In this document: one piece after another, positions 45,396 through 56,286 of the stretch
Layout of the letters: each line of letters starts with the position of its first letter
How positions within the stretch are numbered: position 1 is the stretch's first letter
From: Ryuthela nishihirai
Taxonomy: Eukaryota; Arthropoda; Arachnida; Araneae; Heptathelidae
Assembly: GCA_038380435.1 (NCBI GenBank)
Contig: JAWZYU010000123.1
Location: forward strand, 496,001-560,000
Direction: 5' to 3'
Length of the DNA stretch: 64,000 nucleotides
Translations under genes and position numbers: made by a program
The notes under the pieces: model-generated
What the model saw: the letters and a program-made list of their open reading frames with translations, nothing else
The model's database searches: none
What the model was told of the DNA's origin: nothing

Positions 45396-46384
45396 AAATT
45401 TGCAGCTCGCCGCGTCGCATACGCACTGTGACGTCACTCACAGCTCCTCGCCGCTCGGCAAGGAACGGTTGCAGCCTTCACACTTAAACGCACGGTCTGA
45501 AACAAAGAACTAAACTCATTGGTTCTCGCTGCAAATAACCTGGAACGCATGCGTTGTTGTCTCTGCGAGATCTACCGTCCCTTCTGACATTTCTTTCCAC
45601 TCTATAGTAAAACATTATGTCCAGCAGAAAAGTTTCCTCTTTCGTAAACCGTTAATATTACTTGCCTTTGCTCATCATGGGCGTAATAATGAAAAAATTA
45701 TCGCACTAAATCGGTCACGAGATTAATGATAGAAAAAGATTAGGCGATTTTTGCAATTTAATTCTTAGTATTCAAGAGGTTGACACTGTTACAAAAACTT
45801 TTTTTTGTGTATGACACCTGCAGAATTTAAAGAGATTTCGGCTATTGTTTTCTGTTGTTTATCTAAAGAAATTTTGGCGATTAGAAAAAAGGACACGAAA
45901 TTTTGGAAATCAATTTCTGTAGCTGAAAGATTGGCACTAACAATAAGGCAAGATGCATTTAGAATTTTTCTTAGCTCTTTTTTTTTTTCCAAAATAGCTA
46001 ACTCTTTATTTTGCGGTCTGTTTGTAGACAGTCAACGGTTTTTGTTTGTAGAGATAAATTAAAAATTCCTTTTGGGTTTCACAAGATTGATGAACTATTA
46101 CGATGATTCGCACTTTTTCAAATCACCCAAAAATTCTAATGACGCTCTCTAATAACCGATAGAAATTTTAAAAAACTGCAAAATTTTAAATGACTATGAA
46201 ATATGCTGGCAATTCTGGTGGAGGAATATCAATGCCTTGAGGTTTGCATTGATAACAATGAGTTGTTTAGGGGGGGGATTTTTGCTTTAAAAGATATTTG
46301 AAAAAAATAAATGTTTGAAATTACTGATGAAATATTATGATTCACGTTTTCAAATCCTCAAGAAGTTTTTTTTATATTTAAACA
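45396..46384. other. No recognisable gene; GC-richer stretch at the start
   Basis: 45396-45600 is GC-richer ('cgccgcgtcgcatacgcact', 'tcctcgccgctcggcaagg') and vaguely similar in style to 48180-48420. The rest is AT-rich. Confidence 0.35.
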
Positions 46385-46910
46385 ATGTTAAATCTGCAAA
46401 ATGCCAAGCTTTTGCTCTACGACATGGTCATACGTCCCATCATTACCAATGCTTCCCCAATTTGGGCGAACACCACAGCAACCAATATACACAAGTCAAA
46501 GAGATTGCAGAACAAGATTCTGAGATGTGCGGTCGATGCCCCTTGGTTTGTAACGAACAGACAAATCCACAAAGATCTGGGCATCGACCATATTTACACC
46601 TGTATCAAGTTTTTATCATGTGGATTCTTTGACAATGTTCAAAGTAATTCACATGGAATTATATCCTGCTTGTTCGACTACAATCATGAAGTAATGAATA
46701 GTTACAAGAGGTCTAAAATGATGGCTTTGAGCAAAGGTAGTCATCCATTTTAGGTCTCTTGTGCATCCTTTCTGTTCATACTGTTGATCTTTATTGTCCT
46801 TCCGGACCACCCTTGGTGGTTTATTTACAAAATTGTATTTACACTGATGCCAACCAGGCACATATTCAGATGGAAGAGGTTATGGGTACCTATGTACCTG
46901 GTACTCTAAA
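46385..46910 (+). pseudogene. LINE ORF2 C-terminus and 3' UTR (Jockey-like)
   Basis: An open stretch reads 'LLYDMVIRPIITNASPIWAN', 'RLQNKILRCAVDAPWFVTNR', 'QIHKDLGIDHIYTCIKFL', 'YKRSKMMALSKGSHPF' then a stop at 46753. The 3' UTR has 'ggaccacccttggtggttta' and 'tgggtacctatgtacctggt', paralleling 39760 and 62630-62735. It is the best-preserved C-terminus of this family, but the RT core is absent. Confidence 0.8.
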
Positions 46911-47144
46911 AAATGAATGATCGATGTACGATCTACAAAATGCGAAACTTTAAATGAATATTGAATGCAACCTCTTTATGTATAAATTCGAAATTTCGGC
47001 TGTAGAGTGTCATGAGATATTGCACAAACAACAACGACTGACAACTTCTTTTGAAGTAAATAATCAATCAGATTGTTTGGAAAAAATATAATAGAAGGGT
47101 AAAGATGAAACAAGAACACGTTCCTAAATAAAAAAAAATAAATA

Positions 47145-47280
47145 CCCCTGAAGCAGCTGCTTGCCACAGAGGTCTGACAGGAGTCTGTCAGTTTATATGC
47201 CATTGTAGAAGGTCTGTGAGGCTGGCAGGACCTCAGAAGAAAAACAACACAAACGTCCATGCCTTACCCGCGGCTCGAAC
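47145..47280 (-). repeat. SINE-B, head cut at the B box
   Basis: 'cccctgaagcagctgcttg', 'ctgacaggagtctgtcag' and 'cttacccgcggctcgaac'. It faces the plus copy at 47371. Confidence 0.8.
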
Positions 47281-47370
47281 TATTTTCATAAAATTATTAT
47301 CTAGCACTTTCTCCTCCATATCATTTTTAATGGAATGTTAAATAATATTTCTGAAATATAATATAGGTAA

Positions 47371-47549
47371 GCCTTCCCATGGCCGAGTGGTTAGCGCGCT
47401 TGGCTACTGATTTAAGAGCCCGGGTAAGGCATGGCTGTCTGTGTCGTTTTTCTGCTGAGGGCCTGCCATCCTCTCAGACCTTCTACTATGGCATATAAAC
47501 TGACAAGCAGACTTCTGCGGCAAGCAGCTGCTCGAGGGGGTATTTATTT
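47371..47549 (+). repeat. SINE-B, B box deleted
   Basis: Head 'cccatggccgagtggttagc', then 'gatttaagagcccgggtaag', so most of the B box is lost. Body and 'caagcagctgctcgaggggg' tail are present. Confidence 0.8.
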
Positions 47550-48423
47550 AATATAGGCAAATTATTTTCTTTTAAAAGTTTTCTGAAGGTCCACACCAAT
47601 CCAGGTCCCAATGTGTTACATATTATTTGCTACACTGAAAGTTAATGTCTTGACAGGATCGGAATCATAGGCATATACATGTAACGCAGTACGGCATTAT
47701 TTGGACCATCTCACCTTTCCAATTTCATAAATATTTATAAATCTATTTCAAGCTTCAGATATTAAGCTTAGGTAATCAGAGAAACATACTGCTTACATTA
47801 GAGTCAGCAGTAATTTAATAATGACGATAATATATTAAAATCTTCATACCAAAATATTATTTATATACGATATTATTGAATGCATCGTCTTCCGTTTCGT
47901 TCCTTTGTGTAAATAATCAACCTCCTTATCATCAAGTGGAACAGCTAAAGTTAAAAATTTCGCTTTATGCTCGGTAGCGTGGTTAAAAGGGAAGGGGGGA
48001 GGAAATCGTCAAAAATGTATATATTTTAAATTTCTATTTTTGCCATTTTTTAGATACTACTAGAAAAAAATCCTACTCCCAAACGTATTTCCAAAACTGT
48101 ATGTGTGGTTACAAGAGAAAAACTCGCTTAATGTTAAAGATTTATACACGCAGATATTCCGTTTAGTGAAATATCTCCAAATGTTCACTATCAACTTACA
48201 GCAACGTCGTTCATCAGCGGCTATTTGATTGGCTCTTGCTTGCGCCGCTTGCTTACGGCGCTGAGAGAGTAGAATTAAATCCAGCTGCGGTTGTGCGGTT
48301 AGCCAGCATAGAGGAAGTGACGCCCCACTGACGACTTCACAAGATGTGCAGTCTTCGAAAACTCTTCCTTGCAGAGCGCGAGCGATGCGGCGCGGCGCGG
48401 CTAACGTGTAGGAGGCCTTAAAG
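47550..48423. other. No recognisable gene; GC-rich end
   Basis: 48180-48420 is GC-rich and ends 'cggctaacgtgtaggaggcc' at the junction with a SINE-A tail. The 129-codon minus-strand ORF over it (48060-48449) contains no family I recognise. It may be the end of an unidentified DNA transposon. Confidence 0.3.
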
Positions 48424-48498
48424 TGCTTGGTGTCCTTTGACTTGGCCATTTAGCCCACTGTGTGTGAAAAATTGCCGGTCAGAGGTGAAACAACCTAA
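48424..48498 (+). repeat. SINE-A tail fragment
   Basis: 'ggtgtcctttgacttggcca', 'tttagcccactgtgtgtgaa' and 'cagaggtgaaacaac'. Confidence 0.75.
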
Positions 48499-48893
48499 TG
48501 CATGAAGCTAAATCATTCTCTGTATTATATCCATTGAAAATTAAAAAAAAAAATTGATGCCAAATTAAAAACGCAATGATATTTGGAACGAAAAATGCTG
48601 AGAATAATTCGCACAACCTAAAAATCTTTCGGTATTGTTAGAAGTGATTCATTGAAAAAAAAGAGGGAATACTGAAAACAGCAACAACATAAACAACACT
48701 GAATGATACTTTTTTGTTTCCAAAAGCATGATTAATATCAACTGATTTAAGAAATCTTTATCACATTTTTCCCCACTTTAACAATCTTTTTTTTTTCATT
48801 TATAATTCAATCAGGGCTCTTATGTAGGAAGAGTGTCAGTCAGCTAACTAACAGAATAAAATAATAAATACTATACTTATTTTGTTAAATATA
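48499..48893. other. No recognisable feature
   Basis: AT-rich flank of the TIR element. Confidence 0.45.
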
Positions 48894-48895
48894 TA

Positions 48896-48956
48896 CAGGG
48901 TGTCCCTGAATTCATGGCCCAGACGTGAGGGGGTGGTAGTACACACCAAACCCGCC
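48896..48956 (+). repeat. Left terminal inverted repeat
   Basis: 61 bp. Differs from the right copy at four positions, all G/A-type differences. Confidence 0.9.
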
Positions 48957-49010
48957 TTCGTGTGCTGGTTGAGGCCTATCGGAATGCTGGGATTGAGGCT
49001 GCAAAGTGCA

Positions 49011-49235
49011 GGCCAACCGCGAGCAGCATTTCGTTGATCGCAGTGGGCAGGGCCATGGTCCCGAAGCAACCTCCCGACATGGTGATGGCCATCGCTGCCG
49101 GTCTCCGTGTCATGAAGTACTTTCTGGTGCACACTATGCCGGTAGTGATGTCGAAGGATGCACCGACCCCCATGAGGCCTCCAATGGCACCTATGAGGAA
49201 GGAACCGGAGGTGGCCAGGTAGCTGAAGGTAATAT
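49011..49235 (-). pseudogene. Captured monocarboxylate-transporter (SLC16/MFS) exon fragment
   Basis: On the minus strand an open frame reads 'YLATSGSFLIGAIGGLMGVG', 'ASFDITTGIVCTRKYFMTRR', 'PAAMAITMSGGCFGTMALPT', 'AINEMLLAVG'. This has the shape of MCT proteins. A Gly-rich transmembrane helix is followed by the conserved loop with KYF and RR-A, which is the cytoplasmic boundary of a helix. Then comes a Gly-rich helix with MSGG..G. In SLC16 proteins this region lies in the first half of the 12-helix fold. Only about 72 residues are present, with no start, no end and no other exons. A splice-acceptor-like 'taccttcag' immediately precedes the coding-like part. Outside these limits the sequence is transposon. 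Mobility and origin as host exon are inference; the family call rests on motif recognition. Confidence 0.7.
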
Positions 49236-49239
49236 TCAG

Positions 49240-49611
49240 CATGTTCCAGCCACAATCCATGCCCGTATGTGGTTCCAGCATGATGGGGCACCCGCCCATT
49301 TCAGCATTAACGTGCGTCAGCATCTTAATGCCACATTCGGGAACCGATGAATTGGACGCAGTGGTCCCATCCCATGACCCCCCATGTCGCCCGATCTTTC
49401 TTGTATCGATTTCTTTCTGTGCGGACCTTTGAAGAGTGTCGTGTACGAGATGCCCGTGCAGTCCACAGAGGATCTGGTAGCCCGACTGTCCGTCGTAGCC
49501 GCCGATGTGAGTGACAAGCTCGGTGTTTATGAGCAGGTACACCGATCACTACTCTGCCATTGTGTCGCCTGTATCAACGTTGGTGGGCGGACGTTTGAGC
49601 ATTTGTTGTAA
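49240..49611 (+). pseudogene. Mariner-like transposase, C-terminal part, two nonsense changes
   Basis: The frame reads 'HVPATIHARMWFQHDGAPAH' (second catalytic Asp), 'FSINVRQHLNATFGNR', TGA at 49348-49350, 'IGRSGPIP', TGA at 49375-49377, then 'PPMSPDLSCIDFFLCGPLKS' (third catalytic Asp) and on to 'NVGGRTFEHLL' and TAA. Both TGA codons sit where relatives have Trp, so each is explained by a single TGG-to-TGA change; the frame is otherwise continuous. The N-terminal DNA-binding half and the first Asp are missing, replaced by the captured fragment. It cannot encode an active enzyme. Confidence 0.85.
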
Positions 49612-49707
49612 TGATCTCCAATAAATGTCACTCTGGAAACCTCTGTGTCTGTCCTTCATTACCAGCTCCTCACTGCGTGTGCGGCCGTATATTCTATGAC
49701 AAATATT

Positions 49708-49768
49708 GGTGGGTTCGGTGTGTACTACCATCCCCTCACGTTTGGGCCATGAATTCAGGGACACCCTG
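49708..49768 (-). repeat. Right terminal inverted repeat
   Basis: 61 bp, inverted relative to 48896-48956. Confidence 0.9.
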
Positions 49769-49770
49769 TA

Positions 49771-50305
49771 TAATATGATAATGCATTCAAAGAACTATTT
49801 CGTTGTGTTTCTGCTACCAGGATTAACAGTTAAATTTTAAAATAAATTTATATGATATTTCATTTTTAAAAGGAAATATTATTTAAACGTTTTATTTTCA
49901 CCTTTGGAACACAATATGCGGCAATACGATTTCAATCATTTTTTACCAGTATTTAAAGAGCTATGGCAGGAGAGACAGAGATGGTCATGTACAAACGGCC
50001 TAGTCCACATTGAATACATTGGTAACCATTATGCAACGCTGTATTTTAAACTCCAGAGTTCAATATATTGCATTTTATTGCATCAGCTCGCCACACACAC
50101 AACCCCAGGAGGTATTGCACCATTGTTTGATGCAATGTAGTTGAGTTAATTCATTACGGCTTAACGATCGTGAACAAAAGATGATGCAATCGTTAATTGT
50201 AAGTGACGTCTCATAAGGTGAGCAAGTCTTTTGAGCGACTCCCATTTACCTCTGAGTCATAAGTACAACACAAGTGATTCTTGTAGTTTTAATCCAGCAG
50301 TAGTA
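49771..50305. other. No recognisable gene
   Basis: Upstream flank of the following pseudogene. It may include that element's 5' part, but no repeat termini are visible. Confidence 0.4.
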
Positions 50306-52060
50306 ATGCCTCGTAACTGTGTTAATACTGCAGATACATATTGTTACACTTGCGCGAAAGTGACGTTTGCAAGACTCAAAAGGGCGATTACTCCAATAGT
50401 GAAAGTGGAGCATGAGTTTTATTTTGGATGCAAGATCAGGAACCTGGACAAGGCCTTGGCCCAACACATATGCTGCAGTATGTGTGCAAGAAATCTTCTG
50501 ACGTGGCTGAAAGGCAAAAAAGTGGCGATGCCGTTTTTATAATTATGCAGAGAAGCGAAAATTAAAGAGGGAATTAAAGAGGGATGCCGTTTGTTGTTCC
50601 TATGGTTTGGACAGAGTCAAGCAATCATGCAAATGACTGCTACTTCTGAATGGTTCCACCTGTTTATGGAGACATCACAAGGAAAAAAAAGTGGAAAATA
50701 GAGTACTCATATATACAATCTGCTCTCCAACTAGTCCTGCATGGCGATGGCCTTCCGGTTCCCGAACGTCCAAAAGAATTTTCCATCGATACAAACGTTG
50801 AGGAGGGTGGCAAACCGACGTTGGGTTTTCTACAGCCTTCGGTGTCTAATAATGATCCATATGTCTGCCACGGTGCGTCATCTGTGCGACACATTCTCAC
50901 CGAAGAAGAAATGAATGATCTTGTTCGCGATCTGGAGCTGTTCAAGGTCAAGGCAGAGTTACTTGGATCAAGACTTAAACAACGGAATCTTCTAAAAGAA
51001 AATGTCCGACTTCGTTTCGAACTCGTCACGAGCAGTTTGTGCTTTACTTCAGAAAGGAAGATGTTCTTGTGTTCTGCTTCGATGTGGATGGCCTGATGAA
51101 TGCTCTTGGAATCAAACATGACCCTCAAGAATGGCGATGATTCATAGACTCCTCGGAATTGAGTCTCAAGATGGTGTTGCTGAATAATGAAAATCGACTT
51201 TCGTCCATTCCGGTTGGATACGTTGTCTGCATAACAGAAACTTACGACAACCTAAAACAGCTGTTGAACTGTCTTCAATATAGCAAGTATGGGTGGTATC
51301 TCTGTTGTGACTTGAAGGTAGTGGCTCTGTTCATGAGTCTGCATATGAAGTACTGTGATATATGATACATGAAGTACTGCTGTTTCTTATGTAAATGGTA
51401 CAGTCGAGCAAAGACTTCGCACTACATGAAGAGAAACTGGCCTCAGGAGAAATCTCTGAAGGTCGGAGAGAAAAATGTGGATCATCCAGCACTGGCAGAA
51501 ACGCACAAAATCCTGCTACCGTCCCTAGACGTCAAACTCGGTGTGATTAAAAGCTTCGTAAAAGCCATGGACTGGACTGCATCTCCTTTCATGTATTAAG
51601 TTGCAAATTCCCTCGATTCAGCAAAGCGAAAATTGAAGAGGGAATTTTTGTGGGTACTCAGATCCGTGAGCTGTTCAGAGACCACATGTTCGACAACCGG
51701 TTTCAGGGTGAAGAGAAAAAGGCTTGGGACGCAACTCGTCTGGTGTCAACTAAATTCCTCGGAAATGTCAGGGCAGACAACAAGAAACTGGTTAAGGACA
51801 TGTTGCCTCTGTATCACACACTTGGCTGCTATATGTCCTTAAAGATCCACTTTCTCCATTCCCACTTAGTGTTCTTCCCCGACAACTTCGGCATGGTTAC
51901 TGATGAGCACGGTGAACGTTTTCACCAGGACATTACAACGATGGAGAAAAGATACCAGGGAAGCTGATCCACTTAAATGTTGGGTGACTACTGTTGGACG
52001 CTCGTCAGAGATGATCCTGAACAGCTGTGCAAGCGACGGGGAAAGGGACGTCGAAAGTAG
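50306..52060 (+). pseudogene. Broken copy of an uncharacterised multicopy invertebrate protein family
   Basis: An ATG at 50306 opens MPRNCVNTADTYCYTC, a Cys-rich N-terminus, followed by 'YFGCKIRNLDKALAQHICCS'. After lesions come 'VPPVYGDITRKKKWKIEYSY', 'LVRDLELFKVKAELLGSRLK', 'FRKEDVLVFCFDVDGLMNAL', 'CDLKVVALFM', 'MKYCCFLCKWYSR', 'LGCYMSLKIHFLHSHL', 'DEHGERFHQDITTMEKRYQG' and 'MLGDYCWTLVRDDPEQLCKR', ending at TAG 52058-52060. I remember the same motif order in many unnamed arthropod and other invertebrate predicted proteins of ~570-600 residues. The span here fits that length. Function unknown: the Cys clusters suggest metal binding and the copy number suggests a mobile origin, but I cannot name a superfamily. 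Lesions: a 56-bp insertion at 50537-50592, TGA at 50647, a frameshift near 51020, TGA near 51138 and 51363, a shift near 51600 and stops near 51965. Confidence 0.75.
50527..50592 (+). repeat. 10-bp direct repeat flanking a templated insertion
   Basis: gatgccgttt occurs at 50527-50536 and 50583-50592. The 46 bp between contain 'aagcgaaaattaaagaggga', which matches 51622 onward of the same pseudogene ('aagcgaaaattgaagaggga') with one mismatch. Removing one repeat plus insert (56 bp) restores the reading frame. Confidence 0.8.
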
Positions 52061-52339
52061 AAGCGAAGTTTTACCAATACATGTCGTGTACCTTTTACTC
52101 TATTATATTAGAAACTATTGCGGATTTCTCAGAAATCGTAACTGATTTTGCATTTTCATTGTCATATTCGTTTCAGCACCTTGAAATCTTTAAGAAATGG
52201 TTACTTTTATCTCAGAGGATGATTTTATGACAATTTTATCAAGTGTTTTTATCCTTATAAAGGCTCGATAGTGATCCAGTCTTAAACTGCTGTTGGTTCT
52301 GTCTTATAATCTGATGTAGATCTGTATTCTCATAATGTG

Positions 52340-52632
52340 CGGTAGCGCCCCAGTTCTCATAATCTCTCCCAGGTTCGAGTCCTGACTTCTGTCTGCCGAT
52401 CCTCCCCTCGGTAAGTGTGACACGCCAATTGGCTTGAAAACGCTACCGTCCTTCAGAGGGGATATTAAGTCGTATTGCACTGTGAGGGAGAGCATCCTGG
52501 TTGCACGTTAAACAACACTCGGAATGGCTTTAAAGGAAACAACCTTCTCCAAAGTCTCGGGATCCTTGTGACCTGGACATTTAGCCCATTGTGTGCAAAA
52601 TAGTGCTACTCAGAGGTAAAACAAATCAACCC
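52340..52632 (+). repeat. SINE-A, rearranged head
   Basis: B box 'ggttcgagtcctg' with preceding 'ctcataatctctcccag'; the A box is decayed. The body ends 'cttgtgacctggacatttag', 'ctactcagaggtaaaacaaa'. Confidence 0.75.
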
Positions 52633-54619
52633 CATCATAAATTCTTTAAAAGCTTACTAATTGCTATGTCAGTTATTTTCATTTCAATTCTTCAGAACAG
52701 GTCTCCGAGTCCAGCAACACTTCCTTCTTTTCTTCCCGAACAAACTCTGTTCGACTCGAGAACTGTTGTGTTAAGGTAGGTAGAAAGGGATGGTATTTTA
52801 GTTTAAATACTGTTATTAAACTTTTAAACGGTAGAGTTCATTACAGTAAAGAATGATTGCGTTTAAAATTATATATTTATTAAGAACAGCGAATTTATAA
52901 TGGAACATAAAATGATGGTTGTGTGCCTCAAGCTCATTACCGCCATTTCGATTATTTTGTTTTTTATTTCTATCATCTAACTCAATGTTTTGCAACCTTT
53001 TATGACCGCGACACAAAATAAGAAATACATTTTGCATCTCGACCCAGTATGTGAGAGCCAGTCTGATATTTTCTATTCTATTTCACTTTTAAAAATCGCT
53101 GGTTGCGACCCACTAAAATTGGTTTCACGACCACTAATTTCAGAATTATAATTTTATCTTGTTTTCAAAAAACGGAATAATAGTTTAGCTTTGTCGTCTG
53201 TAGATGTCGGACGTTTTCGTTTACAATAGAAAAATTAAATATTACGATTTGCACTTTCGGAATGCCCCTAAAGGTATAATTGTTCCTTCTAGTGATCAAA
53301 AATTTTGAAATTTTCTAAATTTTCTAAATTTCAAATAATATTGCAGGCGATGTGATTACGTCAGAAATTTGATATTTGGTTATAAAATGTGAAAATCATG
53401 ACCATTATACTAACAACGATAATTTTTCACAATTACCCTAGAGCGGGCGAAAAAATGTGCTTCTGTTTTACACGAAATTTTTTTGTTTTTAAAGATCAAT
53501 TGAAAATTATTTTCTGGTAGAATAGGTGTTGATAAACTATTATTTTTCATACTTTTAAAATATCGAAATCACTTAATTTGCGTCCTCTGACGATGGAAAA
53601 TTTCCACGTTTCTACCTTGATCTACCAGTGCTAAATCCAGGTTTGCAATTACTTGACCTCTGTTTGACTTTGAAGAATATGTCGGCGATCAAATTTGGGA
53701 TTTTTCTCCAGGTATGACTGGGAACATCCATCGTCCAAATTTTCAGAGCTCTACAATTTCTGCGTCATAGTCAAAATTTGCGTTATCACCTATCAGGAAA
53801 CCACAAGCATCTAGAAGTACTTTTTCCAATCACACTTTAGCATCAATTTGCACTATTAAAGGGTTCAAATTTCGGAAAATGAAAAACTTCTTTTTCTCTG
53901 AAAACGAGCATCCCGTATTCACAAGTGCCGATATGTTATCCATTCTAATTTGATATTTCAGCAATTTTGATATTTTTTGAAATTTCAGTTCCCGCAAAAG
54001 AAAGAACTGTCCCGTGAGTTTTAGATTCATTCGGTGAAACCCTTGGCATTGAAGCTGAGTAATAGTACTTTAATTTATCATAATAATTCAAAAAGCTGTA
54101 ACCATGTCTCAAACTACCGCTAGAGTACTAAATAAAAAAAGTACTTGGTTATTAAAATATAAATGTAACAATTCATACCAAACGCAAATCGCAAAAATTA
54201 GCAGTTAAATTAATATTTCTTATTTAGAATAAGAAATTTTTGCACGCATAATTTCTGTGGTGAATTTAAAAAAATTGGTAATTTCGAGACTTTTGCTACC
54301 CAACTGAGCATGAGCAGAAATTTTAAAACAAAACTGTCTATAATAGTGCACACTGATTCAGATAAATAAGTAATATAGTTAAAGAAAGGGGAAACAATGT
54401 GAGAGAGGTGAAATGTGTAAACTCATATTTTAGTATAAAATAAAACGATTACTTTGCTTTTACGAATGCTTTGTTTTGAATACTTTGCTTTGATAAATTG
54501 TTGAAGAAATTACCTTTACATTTTGCAATGGGAAGATGCCAAGGCTTCATGTAAATCTTGGTCAGGATATACAGTTCTTAATCAAAACTATTGGGAGGCT
54601 TAGTGAAAGGAATTCGGGG
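52633..54619. other. No gene; fragment of the 27-kb repeat family
   Basis: 53640-53785 ('tgtttgactttgaagaatat', 'ctacaatttctgcgtcatag') matches blocks of the array at 26700-27920. The rest is AT-rich and unassigned. Confidence 0.45.
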
Positions 54620-54958
54620 ACGTTTTTTCCAAACAATTGACTAAGTGGCCAGGTCACAAAGACCCCAAGGGTTCAGAGAACGTTGGGGGAGAGAACCCAT
54701 TGGACAGCTGGTAGAGGACAGATGGCATCCTCCCGTCAACTCCATCCAGTGTGTTCCTTAAAGTGCACAGGATATGGCTCTCCCGCACACGGGGTCATGG
54801 CTTAACATATCATCCGACGGACAGCGTCCTTTCCATGACCATCGTTGCCCGTGATAAAATACTGACAGACTTCAAGGTGGGAATTTGGCGGAGACAAAAT
54901 CTCAATGCTGGTTCAGGTGGGACTCGAACCTTGGAATTGCAGATTACGAACATGGTGA
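54620..54958 (-). repeat. SINE-A, near full length, head degraded
   Basis: The minus strand runs from a decayed head ('tcgtaatctgcaattccaag', 'ggttcgagtccca'-like) through 'gttgacgggaggatgccatc' to 'ggtctttgtgacctggccac'. Confidence 0.8.
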
Positions 54959-55402
54959 AATGTTTAGTAACTTATTTTAGAATAGAATGAAACAATTACT
55001 TTGCTTTCACGATGGTTTGATGAAATATTGTAGGAATTGCATCTTTAAGAAGAAACGAAGGTAAGCCACGGTACCAAACAAATTAACCATATCCCATACA
55101 CTACTAAAACAAAAATATTTTGAGAGAATGTGAAGAGAACGCCACATCCGAAAGCTCACTCAGAAAATATACGCAAAAAATTGCACCGAAAATAAACTGA
55201 ATATCAAACTCAATCTTCCTAAATATATTCTACGTTTGGACCCGTTCCCAGGTTAGCAAACATATCATATTATATATATATATTTTTTTTCTTTCAAATA
55301 CAATACTGTATAAAAATTATGAGTCTATGATAAAGTAACATTCTATTTTCCTCAAGTGCCATGTTTCCTACCCAGTACCCCGTTGCAGATGATTCCTATA
55401 TT
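54959..55402. other. No recognisable feature
   Basis: AT-rich with (TA)n near 55271. Confidence 0.45.
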
Positions 55403-55684
55403 CCAGCATTCGGTCAATAGTGGACTCCGATGGGCTTGGAAAGGCTGCCATTCGTCGGATGGCACGTTTGGCCGCCTCCGCGTGTGTTGGAGAGTCATTA
55501 AGGACTGTGCACGTTAAATAACACGCTGAATGGTCTTGATGGGAGGCCACCATCTGTCTGCCAACGGTTGCTGCAGTGGGTCCCCTCCCCCAACCTCCAC
55601 TGAGTCTTCTGGGTCTTTGTGACCTCTCCATTTATGCCATTGTCTGCAAAAAAGTCCCGTACAGAGGTGAAACAACTCATCCCA
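55403..55684 (+). repeat. SINE-A, head missing
   Basis: Starts at 'cattcggtcaatagtggact', continues 'ttgatgggaggccaccatct', 'gggtcccctcccccaacct', and ends 'acagaggtgaaacaactcat'. Confidence 0.8.
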
Positions 55685-55857
55685 ATCATCCCTAACCTCA
55701 AATAGGTTCGCATCATTAGTAACTAACTGGTCTCAAATAGTATTAAAAACCTTGAAATCGATTTTGAAAAAGTCATGAATGGGGACATAATTTTTTAAAA
55801 CCTTTATTATATTTCACCAGGTTCTCTTAGAATATATCTGATAAATAAATATAACTA

Positions 55858-55985
55858 CAGTTGCTCAAAAAGGTATCTGAACACTATGGTTGATTACAGA
55901 ATTCAGAAAAAAATATCTGTCAACGATTTTTTGAGAAATTAGTGATCCGTCAACCTTCGTGTACGTACACGAAGGTTGCCAAATG
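55858..55985. mobile_element. Palindromic MITE, complete left arm and centre
   Basis: Starts cagttgctcaaaaaggtatc after a TA (55856-55857). It has the arm 'tgattacagaattcag' and the perfect central palindrome ccttcgtgtacgtacacgaagg, whose halves lie around 55953-55974. The right arm is cut shortly after the centre. Confidence 0.8.
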
Positions 55986-56286
55986 ACACTCCCCGCGTCA
56001 CCAGCTGTAATTTGACACTTAAATCATTAAGTTTCTGTATCGGGTTCGAAAGATATGATGCAAAAACTCTTTTGACAAACAATAAAACTGGCAAATGTTA
56101 AACGAAGAACATTAGGGTAATAGGTAATTGGAAGGATAATGTATTTCCTCTCACTAATATAGACTGCTCGTTTTCAGAGAAAGTGAAGTTTTCCATTTAC
56201 CGAATTTTGCACCCTTTAATAATAGTGATTCTTTACTAATGAGTCTTTGGAAAATGAAAATAATATTATTAGCTCTATAAACAGAA

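Larger units (their letters stand above)
48896..49768 (+). mobile_element. 873-bp mariner-like TIR element with captured host fragment
   Basis: 61-bp terminal inverted repeats (48896-48956 and 49708-49768) start cagggtgtccctgaattc and match at 57 of 61 positions. TA flanks both ends (48894-48895 and 49769-49770), as in Tc1/mariner insertions. Inside are, in order, ~50 bp of unassigned sequence, an antisense monocarboxylate-transporter-like fragment, and the 3' part of a transposase on the plus strand with AATAAA at 49620. The interior is visibly GC-rich against AT-rich flanks. Cut-and-paste elements occasionally acquire host DNA during gap repair; the intact ends and short length fit a mobile non-autonomous derivative. 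Confidence 0.85.

Noticed and set aside
48060..48449. 129-codon minus-strand ORF as a gene
   Set aside because: No recognisable domain, and it runs into a SINE-A tail at its start.
48976..49542. A real 188-codon minus-strand host gene
   Set aside because: It begins at a non-ATG codon, and its first half is antisense to transposase sequence. Only the part at 49011-49235 resembles a host protein.
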